The notes under the pieces are model-generated. The model was not told the origin of the DNA. It did not search any database and saw only the letters and a program-made list of their open reading frames with translations. The translations under genes and the position numbers were made by a program. This document shows, in pieces, positions 7,035 to 17,942 of a stretch of 39,915 nucleotides of DNA. Location: positions 1 to 39,915 of the forward strand of contig JAISIZ010000067.1 in the NCBI GenBank assembly GCA_031261785.1. Reading direction: 5' to 3'. Every line of letters starts with the position of its first letter. Within the stretch, counting starts at the first letter, position 1. Source of the DNA: Mediterranea sp. (in: CFB group bacteria). Lineage in GTDB: Bacteria; Bacteroidota; Bacteroidia; Bacteroidales; Bacteroidaceae.

Positions 7035-9859
7035 TTATCGTCTGTCATCACGACCTTGATGGCGTTGCCTTGTTTCATCATCTGGTCGAGGAAGAGCTTC
7101 ACGTCGTTGACGGTGATGGCGTTCACGATCTGCTCGTAGTCCTTGGTATTGTCCATGCCGGTGTAGAAGTACTCGTCGAGGTTGTTCATCCAGTAGCCGT
7201 TCTCCTTCTGGGCGTCCTTGTACTTCTTCAGGGTGTACTCCTTGGCTTTCTGCATCTGCTCCTCTGAGGGACCTTCCTTGGCCATCTTGTTCAGCAGTTC
7301 CACGACGAGGGTGGAGAGCTTCTCGTACTTGGCAGGGTCGGTCTGGAAGAATATTTGCAGTATCAGCTGCTCCTTGGGAAACTTGATGAGCGAGCCGGCG
7401 CAACTTACGCCGTAGGTGCCACCTTCCTTCTCGCGAATCTCCTCGGTGTAGACAATGTTGAGCGCCTGCTGGAGATAGTCGAGCAGGATGTGGTCGCGCA
7501 GGTCGTACTTGCAGTCGCCGCTGTAGAGGAAGAGGATGTTGGCCATGGGTGTCTGTTGCTTCTTATTGAAGACGTTGTCGTAGGCTCCCTTGCGGATGTA
7601 CTGTTTGTTGTCCTTCCACGTCTCCTTCTGGTGGGTGGCGGGCAGGCTTCCGAGATACTTGGCGATGAGCGGCTTCATGGTGGCCAGGTCGACGTTGCCC
7701 ACGAGGTAGAAGGCGAACTGGCTGGCGTCGGCATAACGCTCCTTGTAGATCTGGAGGATGCGGTCGTAGTCGATCTTGTCGACCATGTCGGCCTTGAAGA
7801 CGATGGCGCGGGGATTGTTATCGTACACCGAGCGGGTGATGGAATCCTGGAAGGCGCTCATGGGGTCGGCGTCCTGGTTCTGCAGGGCGGCTTTCAGGCG
7901 GCTCTTGAAGGAATCGAACGCCTCCACGTCCTTGCGGGGCGCGGTGAAGGTGAGGTAGGTGAGCTGCATCATCGTCTCGAAGTCCTTCGGGGCGCAATTG
8001 CCCGACAAGCCCTCGGTGAGGTTGCCTACGGAGGGGGTTACGCTGGCAATCTTGCCGGCCAACGCCTTGGTGAGGTCGACTTTGCTGAAGTTGCCTATGC
8101 CACCCACGGGTGCCACGCTGTTGAGCTGCGTGAGGTCGATAATCTCGCTGTCGGGGTAGAGCGAGGTGCCTCCCAAGCTGGTGGCCTTCATCATGATCTG
8201 GTCGGCCTTGAAGTCGGTGGGCTTCACGTAGACGGTCACGCCGTTGGAGAGGGTGAGCTTGGTGGTGCCGTAGATCTTGTCCGTCTCCTCGAGGACAATG
8301 TCTCCGCCCTTCAGCTCGCCCGAGATGAGGGGCTCGTCGGATACCTTGTCCACGTAAGGCTTGAGGTCGAGCGACTTCATCTGCTTCAGCAGCGCGGCGA
8401 TCTCCTCCTTGGTGGGGTATTTCACGTCTTCCTTGTCGGGGCCGGCCACGAGCACGGCTTGGTTCTTGTCGGTGATCAGTTGCTGCATCACCTGGTTGAT
8501 GAGGTCCACGGGGATGTTGGGCGCTATCTGGTTGGCGATGCCGTACAGGGTCTCGATGCCGGGGATAGGCTCGTTGTCGAGGAAGTTGTTGACGTACTCT
8601 TGCACGTACGATGGACTCTTGGTCTTCTCGCGTTCCTTGTAAGCCGACTCGAGGCGTTGCAGGTAGTTGGCCCGCGCCCGTTCGTACTCGGTGGGGGTGA
8701 AGCCGAAGCGACGCGCGCGCTCCACTTCCTCAAGCACGCTCTTGATGGCGGTTTCGATGCCGTCGACCTGGCTCTGGGCATCGACCTCGAACACCTCTTT
8801 CGTCTTGGCGAGGAAGAAGTTGGTGTATCCCGCGCTGGCGTAGATGAACGGCGGGTTGGGCGACTGCCTCAGCTCGTTGAAGCGCTCGTTGAGCATGGAC
8901 GAAACCATGGCCGTGGCATAATTCTGGACGAGGTACGCCATGGTGTTCTTCATCGAGTCGGGGAACGCGTCGTGCTTGAAGAAGATGCTCACGCTGGGGT
9001 TGGGCACCTCTTTGTCCTTGCCGATGTAGATGAGTGGCTCGTCGTTGTCGGGCACGGGGTAGTAGACGCGCTGGGCGGGGTCGACGGGGGCTTTCACGTC
9101 GGCGAACAGCGTCTTCAGCTTCGCCTCTATCTGGTCCACGTCGACATCGCCCACGATGATGATGCCCTGCAGGTCGGGGCGATACCACTTGGAGTAGTAG
9201 TCGCGTATGTCCTGGTAGGGGAAGTTGTTGATGACGTCGAGGCTGCCTATAGGCATGCAGTCGGCGTACTTGGAGTCGGGGTATAGGGTGGACTGCGCGT
9301 CGGTGTAGATGCGCAACATGCCTACGTTGCGGCTTCGCCACTCCTCGCGTATGACGCCGCGCTCCTTGTCAATCTCGGCGTCGGCCAGGTTGATGGCGTT
9401 GGACCAGTCGTGCAGGATGAGCAGGCAAGAATCCAGTACGTTCGGGTTATCGGTGGGCACGTTGCTTATGTTGTAAACGGTTTGGTCCACACTGGTATAG
9501 GCGTTGAGGTTGGTGCCGAACTTGATGCCTTTCGTCTCGCACCAGGCCACTACGCCCAGCCCGTTCTCGTCGCCGGGGAAGTGCCGTGTGCCGTTAAAGG
9601 CCATGTGCTCCAGGAAGTGGGCCAGTCCGCGCTGTTGCGGTTCCTCGAGTATGGAGCCTACCTTTTGCGCGATGTAGAACTCTACCCGATTCTCGGGGAG
9701 GTTGTTGTGGCGGATGTAATAGGTCAGGCCGTTGTCTAACTTGCCGATGCGGACATCTTTGTCGACAGGCAATGCTTGCATGGGTTGTGCAAGGGCGGAC
9801 TGGAAAGCGCAGCACGTGAAAAGTGCGGCAACAGATACCCCTCGTAATAAATGCTTCAT
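7031..9859 (-). CDS. M16 family zinc metallopeptidase (pitrilysin/insulinase type)
   Basis: A 942-residue secreted zinc protease. A signal peptide (residues 1-24, ending SALAQ) is followed by an active M16 domain with the inverted zinc motif HFLEH (His81, Glu84, His85). The distal glutamate region is DKERGVIREEW. An inactive M16-like half follows, with a second pair of alpha/beta domains to the C-terminus, as usual for the long Bacteroidetes form. It is predicted to be periplasmic and to degrade peptides. It lies downstream of kdsA on the same strand, with a 130-bp gap filled by repeats, and its stop codon falls within a GATTAGTG repeat. A long open frame on the opposite strand is a by-product of codon bias. 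Confidence 0.95.
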   Translation of the reverse strand: MKHLLRGVSVAALFTCCAFQSALAQPMQALPVDKDVRIGKLDNGLTYYIRHNNLPENRVEFYIAQKVGSILEEPQQRGLAHFLEHMAFNGTRHFPGDENGLGVVAWCETKGIKFGTNLNAYTSVDQTVYNISNVPTDNPNVLDSCLLILHDWSNAINLADAEIDKERGVIREEWRSRNVGMLRIYTDAQSTLYPDSKYADCMPIGSLDVINNFPYQDIRDYYSKWYRPDLQGIIIVGDVDVDQIEAKLKTLFADVKAPVDPAQRVYYPVPDNDEPLIYIGKDKEVPNPSVSIFFKHDAFPDSMKNTMAYLVQNYATAMVSSMLNERFNELRQSPNPPFIYASAGYTNFFLAKTKEVFEVDAQSQVDGIETAIKSVLEEVERARRFGFTPTEYERARANYLQRLESAYKEREKTKSPSYVQEYVNNFLDNEPIPGIETLYGIANQIAPNIPVDLINQVMQQLITDKNQAVLVAGPDKEDVKYPTKEEIAALLKQMKSLDLKPYVDKVSDEPLISGELKGGDIVLEETDKIYGTTKLTLSNGVTVYVKPTDFKADQIMMKATSLGGTSLYPDSEIIDLTQLNSVAPVGGIGNFSKVDLTKALAGKIASVTPSVGNLTEGLSGNCAPKDFETMMQLTYLTFTAPRKDVEAFDSFKSRLKAALQNQDADPMSAFQDSITRSVYDNNPRAIVFKADMVDKIDYDRILQIYKERYADASQFAFYLVGNVDLATMKPLIAKYLGSLPATHQKETWKDNKQYIRKGAYDNVFNKKQQTPMANILFLYSGDCKYDLRDHILLDYLQQALNIVYTEEIREKEGGTYGVSCAGSLIKFPKEQLILQIFFQTDPAKYEKLSTLVVELLNKMAKEGPSEEQMQKAKEYTLKKYKDAQKENGYWMNNLDEYFYTGMDNTKDYEQIVNAITVNDVKLFLDQMMKQGNAIKVVMTDDK

Positions 9860-9896
9860 TGTTCTAATAGATTTAAATTCATAATTTATTTAGAGG

Positions 9897-9998
9897 ACAA
9901 GTTGGTTTGTTCCCTCGTCTCCTTGTCTCCTCATCTCCTCGTTTCTTCGTTTCTTCGTTTCTTCGTATGCTTATCAATTCCTCTCCTTGTCAACTCGT
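9897..9998. repeat. ACAAGG/ACGAAGAA purine-rich repeat at the kdsA 3' end
   Basis: On the minus strand kdsA ends ACG-AGT-TGA and runs straight into GAGTTGACAAGGAGAGG. This is followed by four ACGAAGAA-like 8-mers and further ACGAGGAGACAAGGAG units, ending in AACTTGTC. The kdsA stop codon is part of the repeat word GAGTTGACAAGG. Other members are at 24517-24612 and 26884-26959. No other feature is seen between kdsA and the M16 gene. Confidence 0.75.
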
Positions 9999-10799
9999 CG
10001 CCTTTATCGCCTCCCTGATGCGTACCAGCTTGGTGAGCAGTCCCTCGAGCAAGTCGAGCCTGAGCATGTTGGCTCCGTCGCTCTTGGCCACGGCGGGATT
10101 TTCGTGTGTCTCGACGAATAGGCCGTCGGCTCCCACGGCGATGGCCGCCTTGGCGATGGTCTCGATGAGGCGTGGCATGCCGCCCGTCACCCCGCTCGCC
10201 TGGTTGGGTTGTTGCAAGGAGTGCGTGGCGTCCATCACCACGGGGTATCCGAGGGCTTGCATCTCGGGGATGCCCCGGTAGTCGACGATGAGGTCCTGGT
10301 AGCCGAAGGTGGTGCCTCGCTCGGTGAGCATCACGTTGGGGTTGCCGGCTTCCACCACCTTCCCGGCGGCGAAGCGCATGGCGTCGGGCGAGAGGAACTG
10401 CCCTTTCTTGATGTTCACCGTCCGTCCCGTCCGCGCGGCGGCCACCAGCAGGTCGGTCTGCCGGCAGAGGAAGGCGGGTATTTGCAGGATGTCGACGTAC
10501 TCGGCGGCCATGTCGGCCTCGGTGGCGGAGTGTATGTCGGTTACGGTGGGGATGCCAAAGGTGTCGCTCACCTTGCGCAGCACGCGGAGCGCCTTCTCGT
10601 CGCCTATACCGGTGAAGGAATCCAGCCTCGAGCGGTTGGCCTTGCGGTAGGAGCCTTTGAACACGTAGGGGATGCTCAGCCTGGAGGTAATGTCCATCAC
10701 CCGCTCGGCGATGCGCATCGCCATCTCTTCTCCCTCTATCACGCAAGGTCCAGCCAAGAGGAAGAAGTTGTTGGCGGGGTTGTTCTTCAGTTCAATCAT
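9990..10799 (-). CDS. kdsA: 3-deoxy-8-phosphooctulonate synthase
   Basis: Condenses arabinose 5-phosphate with phosphoenolpyruvate to KDO 8-phosphate, a precursor of the lipopolysaccharide inner core; cytosolic. At 269 residues it has normal KdsA length. Characteristic blocks are LLAGPCVIEGEEMAMRIAE, FKGSYRKANRSR, PVVMDATHSLQQPNQ and FVETHENP. The start is the ATG at 10799, 16 bp after the lipid kinase stop, so the two are probably one operon. The last codons (ATS, then TGA) and the stop lie within a GAGTTGACAAGG repeat, so the C-terminal tail may differ from that of close relatives. Confidence 0.96.
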   Translation of the reverse strand: MIELKNNPANNFFLLAGPCVIEGEEMAMRIAERVMDITSRLSIPYVFKGSYRKANRSRLDSFTGIGDEKALRVLRKVSDTFGIPTVTDIHSATEADMAAEYVDILQIPAFLCRQTDLLVAAARTGRTVNIKKGQFLSPDAMRFAAGKVVEAGNPNVMLTERGTTFGYQDLIVDYRGIPEMQALGYPVVMDATHSLQQPNQASGVTGGMPRLIETIAKAAIAVGADGLFVETHENPAVAKSDGANMLRLDLLEGLLTKLVRIREAIKATS

Positions 10800-10815
10800 A
10801 TTGTTTTTTGATGTC

Positions 10816-11742
10816 TCACTCCGGTATCACCAACGTAATCTTCTCGGGCAGTATGCCTATCTCGAGCGGGAAATGCTTGGGCAGCAGGCGTCCGTCGAGG
10901 TCGACCGAGGCGTTGCGCGCCCGTAGCACGGCCACCTTCTTGGTGCGGTATCCTTTCACTACTTTGTGGTTCAGTATTCGTCCGTTCACCAGCATCCATA
11001 TCCCCGAGATGATCTGCAGGAATTCCGGACGGTAGATGACCGACACGTCGAGCCATCCGTTGTAGGGCACGGCACTGGGTGTCTGTCCCCATCCCGAGGC
11101 GTTGCCGATGCAGACGGTCATGATGCGGCCGCGGATATGCTCGTCGTTGACGCGCAGGTGCATGCGGTACAGCTTACGCTCGAACACGAGGGAGAACATG
11201 GCCATGACGTAGGAGAGGAATTTCACGCCCCAGAAACGTTTCGTCTCGTCGGTGATCTTGACGATGCGCGCGCCCAAGCCGATGTTGATGGCGTTGAGGA
11301 AGTATCGGCGATGGTGCTCCTTCTTCTCGAAGTAGCTGCAATAACCCACGTCGACCTTCTTGAGGCGATAATTGATGAGGCTGTCCACGGCCTCGCGATA
11401 GTCGGTGCTGATGTCCCAGTAGCGGGCGTAGTCGTTGCCCACGCCGTTGGGAATGATGCCCAGGGCGATGTTCTCCTTGTCCTCGGCGTCGGACAGCATG
11501 ATGCCGTTGATGGCGTCGTTCAGCGCGCCGTCGCCTCCTACGATGACTATGGTCCGGTAGCCGTTGTTGGCCAGTATCTTGGCGAGGCGTTCCACCGAGC
11601 CGAAACCTTCGGACTGCACGTAATCGTAGTCGATTCCCTTGCTATCCATATATTCCTTTATCCCCTTCCAGCGTTTCTTCACTTTAAGGGTTCCGGCCTT
11701 GGGATTGTAGATGACGCCCCATTTCTTCGGTTCTACGCTCAT
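10816..11742 (-). CDS. Diacylglycerol/sphingosine kinase family protein
   Basis: A 308-residue lipid kinase of the DAGK catalytic family. The nucleotide-binding motif VVGGDGALNDAING (GGDG type) is at about residues 70-85 and the N-terminal strand is WGVIYNPKAG. The motif GIIPNGVGNDYARYW corresponds to the conserved P-x-G-T-x-N-D region of the family, with V at the T position. Cytosolic, acting at the membrane. The likely substrate is diacylglycerol or, in sphingolipid-making Bacteroidetes, a long-chain base; sequence alone does not decide. A good promoter lies 54-84 bp upstream, and kdsA follows after 16 bp. Confidence 0.9.
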   Translation of the reverse strand: MSVEPKKWGVIYNPKAGTLKVKKRWKGIKEYMDSKGIDYDYVQSEGFGSVERLAKILANNGYRTIVIVGGDGALNDAINGIMLSDAEDKENIALGIIPNGVGNDYARYWDISTDYREAVDSLINYRLKKVDVGYCSYFEKKEHHRRYFLNAINIGLGARIVKITDETKRFWGVKFLSYVMAMFSLVFERKLYRMHLRVNDEHIRGRIMTVCIGNASGWGQTPSAVPYNGWLDVSVIYRPEFLQIISGIWMLVNGRILNHKVVKGYRTKKVAVLRARNASVDLDGRLLPKHFPLEIGILPEKITLVIPE

Positions 11743-11795
11743 ATTCCTATTCTTGCAGTACGTTCGTATCCGTTTCCTCGGATGTTATGACTTGG

Positions 11796-11826
11796 CAAAC
11801 TTACGCATTTATTCGGAACTGGCAAA
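11796..11826 (-). promoter_or_regulatory. Promoter of the lipid kinase-kdsA operon
   Basis: On the minus strand TTTG (11826-11823), a 19-bp spacer and TAAGTTTG (11803-11796) match the Bacteroidetes housekeeping promoter exactly. The -7 box is 53 bp upstream of the start codon at 11742. Confidence 0.75.
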
Positions 11827-11863
11827 AAATATATATCCATAGTTTTAAAAATATAGGCAATCT

Positions 11864-12187
11864 ATGGGCCGACGCAGGGGCACCGCGAATATCCTGTGTC
11901 TATCCAGAACCGCGAATCGACCTTTGGGCATTAAGCCCGCGTGGTCGCGGAAAGGTGAGTCAACCCGGGTCGCGACCGGAGAGTCTGTCCGTACTCTTAG
12001 GGGCAGAAGCTCCGTACTCACGGGGAGAGGTCGACGCTCCTTCCAAGGAGAGACAGGGGGCTTCTCTTTAGGAGAGGTGGGGGGCTTCTCTTAGGGAGAG
12101 GACGATACTCCTCTCGGGGATGAATGACTGGGCCATACGGGGTGAACGGCGTGCGAACTAATCACTAATCACTAATCGCTAATCATT
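11864..12187. repeat. Composite intergenic repeat region
   Basis: No gene is visible between the lipid kinase promoter and the GH89 promoter. From 11870 to about 11985 the sequence is rich in CCGCGAA/GTCGCG words and has an 11-15 base stretch (GAATATCCTGTGTCT) that resembles 38658-38676. From about 11990 to 12125 there is a degenerate tandem repeat with a 24-bp period, consensus near CTCTTAGGGAGAGG plus about 10 bp, with good copies starting near 12037, 12061 and 12085. From 12159 to 12187 there are copies of CTAATCACTAATC, the GATTAGTG family in reverse. Confidence 0.75.
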
Positions 12188-12202
12188 ATTATCCTCTGGA
12201 GA

Positions 12203-12233
12203 CTTGGTTTAAGGCACGATTTCGCTACATTCG
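12203..12233 (+). promoter_or_regulatory. Putative promoter of the GH89 gene
   Basis: CTTG at 12203-12206, a 19-bp spacer and TACATTCG at 12226-12233 fit the TTTG-N19-TAnnTTTG pattern with one mismatch in each box. It lies 31 bp upstream of the start codon. Confidence 0.55.
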
Positions 12234-12264
12234 CGGGGTATAACTTAAAACACTTATTGTATTT

Positions 12265-14403
12265 ATGCGCTTTTTAGCTCTCTTACCTCTATTGTTTGGC
12301 GTGAGCCTTGCCTGTCGTTCACAAGATACGGAGCCGGTTGACGCATTGGCCGCACGGGTGACGGAAGGCACCTCGCGAGGGAATATCGAGTTCGTCCTCG
12401 GGGATGAACCGGACGCTTCCGGCGATTTCTTCCAGATCTCCTCCCATGAAGGGAAAGTCCGTGTCGAGGGCAACTCGTACGTCGCGTTGGCCGCGGGACT
12501 GAACTGGTACCTGAAGTACGTGGCCCACGTACACATCTCCTGGAACAATCTCACGCAGCCGCTGCCACAGCCGTTGCCGTTGCCCCGCGAGACCATACGC
12601 CACTCCACCTCGATGAAGGACCGCTATTACCTGAATTATTGTACCTTCTCCTATTCCACCGCCTTCTGGGACTGGAATCGCTGGGAGAAGGAGATCGACT
12701 GGATGGCGCTACACGGCGTCAACATGCCTCTGAGCGTCACGGGTATCGAAGTGGTGTGGTACAACCTGCTGAAGCGGGTGGGGTACGACAGCAGGGAAAT
12801 CGGCGACTTCATCGCCGGTCCCGCCTTCATGGCTTGGTGGCAGATGAACAACCTCGAGGGATGGGGCGGCCCCAATCCCGACAGCTGGTACCGGCGGCAA
12901 GAGGAGTTGCAGAAACGGATAGTAGCCCGCATGAGCCAGCTGGGCATCCAGCCCGTGTTGCCCGGATACGCCGGCATGGTGCCGCGCGACATCGGCCGTA
13001 AGCTGGGCTACCACATCGCCGACCCGGGGCGCTGGTGCGGATTCCCGCGCCCGGCTTTCCTCTCGCCCGACGATGAGCATTTCGCGCCTTTCGCCGCCAT
13101 GTATTACGAGGAACTGGAAAAGCTCTACGGCAAGTCGCGCTACTACAGCATGGATCCCTTCCACGAAGGGGGAAACTCGGCAGGGGTGGACTTGGGCAAG
13201 GCGGGAAAGGCCATCATGGCCGCCATGAAACGGGCCAACCCCGAGGCCACGTGGGTGATACAGGCTTGGCAGGGCAACCCGCGTCCCGCCTTGACGAACG
13301 CCCTGGACGCCGGCGACCTGCTGGTGCTCGACCTCTATAGCGACAAGAACCCGCAATGGGGCGACAAGAACTCGCCCTGGTACCGTGAGGGGGGATTCGG
13401 CAAGCACGACTGGCTCTACTGCATGTTGCTCAACTTCGGGGGCAACGTGGGGCTGCACGGACGGATGAACGACGTGGTGAACGGCTATTACGACGCCTGC
13501 GAAGCCACTGCCGGACGCACGCTGAGGGGCGTGGGCACCACGCCCGAAGGGATAGAGAACAACCCCGTGATGTTCGAACTGCTCTACGAGCTGCCCTGGC
13601 GACCCGAACGCTTCGCCGCCGACGACTGGCTCGATGGCTATCTCGAGGCCCGCTACGGTGGCCAGGTAGCTCCCCCCGTGAAAGAGGCGTGGCGCGCGTT
13701 GGAACACACCGTCTACAACATGCCGCGAAGCTATCCCGGGCAAGGCACGGTGGAATCGTTGCTCTGCGCACGTCCAGGTTTCCACCTCACGAAGACGTCG
13801 ACCTGGGGCTGCTCCGAGTTGTTCTACTCGCCCGATTCCACGGCGAAAGCCGCCTTCCTGATGGCTTCGGTGGCCGACCGGTACAAGGGGAACAACAATT
13901 TCGACTACGACCTCGTGGACATCTTCCGCCAAGCCGGAGCCGACCGGGCGAACGTGGTGCTGGAAGCCGTATCGGACAGCTACGACCGCAAGGATAAGGC
14001 TGCCTACGACGCGCTCTCCAACGAATTCCTCAACTTGATACTCCAACAAGACAGCCTGCTGGCCACCCGTCCCGAGTTCCGTGTCTCCACTTGGCTCGAC
14101 GCGGCCCGCGACTGCGGCGCCACTCCCGCCGACAAGCTTCTCTACGTATGGAACGCCTCGGCGCTGATTACCGTATGGGGCGACAGTGTAGCCGCCAACC
14201 AAGGTGGCTTGCACGACTATTCACACCGGGAATGGAACGGCCTGCTCGGCGGACTGTACTACCAGCGCTGGAAGGCTTTCTTCGACTGGAAACGCCGCGA
14301 GCTGGAGGGGGAGCGGGGACTGAAAGCTCCCAACTTTTACGAGATGGAGAGGCGGTGGGCCGAAGGGGGTAGCTCCGCGGACCATCCGTATACTCCGAGG
14401 TAA
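12265..14403 (+). CDS. GH89 alpha-N-acetylglucosaminidase
   Basis: A 712-residue glycoside hydrolase of family 89 (NAGLU type), which removes terminal alpha-linked GlcNAc, for example from heparan sulfate ends or gastric-type mucin O-glycans. The N-terminus is a signal sequence with Cys17 (SLAC), so it is either a lipoprotein with a loose lipobox or a secreted protein. An N-terminal alpha/beta domain leads into the TIM barrel (RYYLNYCTFSYSTAFWDW). Candidate catalytic glutamates are Glu301 (DPFHEGG) and Glu428 (TTPEGIENN), matching by motif the two catalytic Glu residues of human NAGLU. It stands alone, with no SusC/SusD pair or sulfatase next to it. It converges on secA across a hairpin at 14414-14478. 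Confidence 0.93.
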   Translation: MRFLALLPLLFGVSLACRSQDTEPVDALAARVTEGTSRGNIEFVLGDEPDASGDFFQISSHEGKVRVEGNSYVALAAGLNWYLKYVAHVHISWNNLTQPLPQPLPLPRETIRHSTSMKDRYYLNYCTFSYSTAFWDWNRWEKEIDWMALHGVNMPLSVTGIEVVWYNLLKRVGYDSREIGDFIAGPAFMAWWQMNNLEGWGGPNPDSWYRRQEELQKRIVARMSQLGIQPVLPGYAGMVPRDIGRKLGYHIADPGRWCGFPRPAFLSPDDEHFAPFAAMYYEELEKLYGKSRYYSMDPFHEGGNSAGVDLGKAGKAIMAAMKRANPEATWVIQAWQGNPRPALTNALDAGDLLVLDLYSDKNPQWGDKNSPWYREGGFGKHDWLYCMLLNFGGNVGLHGRMNDVVNGYYDACEATAGRTLRGVGTTPEGIENNPVMFELLYELPWRPERFAADDWLDGYLEARYGGQVAPPVKEAWRALEHTVYNMPRSYPGQGTVESLLCARPGFHLTKTSTWGCSELFYSPDSTAKAAFLMASVADRYKGNNNFDYDLVDIFRQAGADRANVVLEAVSDSYDRKDKAAYDALSNEFLNLILQQDSLLATRPEFRVSTWLDAARDCGATPADKLLYVWNASALITVWGDSVAANQGGLHDYSHREWNGLLGGLYYQRWKAFFDWKRRELEGERGLKAPNFYEMERRWAEGGSSADHPYTPR

Positions 14404-14413
14404 TCCATACTAA

Positions 14414-14478
14414 GACAAGAAGCCCAGGCTTTCTTTGTCATGCGCGAAGCATGATTCCAAAAGCCCGGGCTTCTTGTC
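14414..14478. terminator. Long hairpin built from the 41-bp AAGCCCGGGCTT repeat; likely bidirectional terminator
   Basis: GACAAGAAGCCC (from 14414) pairs with GGGCTTCTTGTC (to 14478), and GGCTTT pairs with AAAGCC inside after one mismatch. A small inner hairpin TCATGC/GCATGA sits in the loop. It lies between the converging GH89 and secA genes. The AAGCCC words are 41 bp apart, the same period as the tandem array at 39329-39510. Both sites end with AAGCCCGGGCTTCT followed by ATGCGGATT. Confidence 0.7.
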
Positions 14479-14518
14479 CGATGCGGATTCCCGGGACAGG
14501 AAGGCTATTTCTCCTGTC

Positions 14519-17848
<3,330 letters not shown>

Positions 17849-17892
17849 TTGTATCAGTATGTTTATTGATTATCAATTTGCTTTTAACGGCG

Positions 17893-17900
17893 CAAAGGTA
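17893..17900 (-). promoter_or_regulatory. Putative -7 box (TACCTTTG) for secA
   Basis: Exact TAnnTTTG match on the minus strand, 45 bp upstream of the secA start. No good TTTG is seen at the -33 position. Confidence 0.5.
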
Positions 17901-17942
17901 CGGTAAAATGCTGGTTTATCAGTGCTTTGCGCTCTTTTTCTC

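Noticed and set aside
7355..9286. Very long open frame (643 codons) on the plus strand opposite the M16 protease
   Set aside because: It is a shadow of the GC-rich codon pattern: Val/Gly/Leu/His-rich with no domain, while the minus strand encodes a complete M16 enzyme with signal peptide and zinc motif. Similar long antisense frames lie opposite secA, dnaG, recG and GH89.
12001..12125. Riboswitch or structured leader before GH89
   Set aside because: The hairpins here come from a degenerate 24-bp tandem repeat and lie upstream of the likely promoter at 12203-12233, so they would not be in the transcript.
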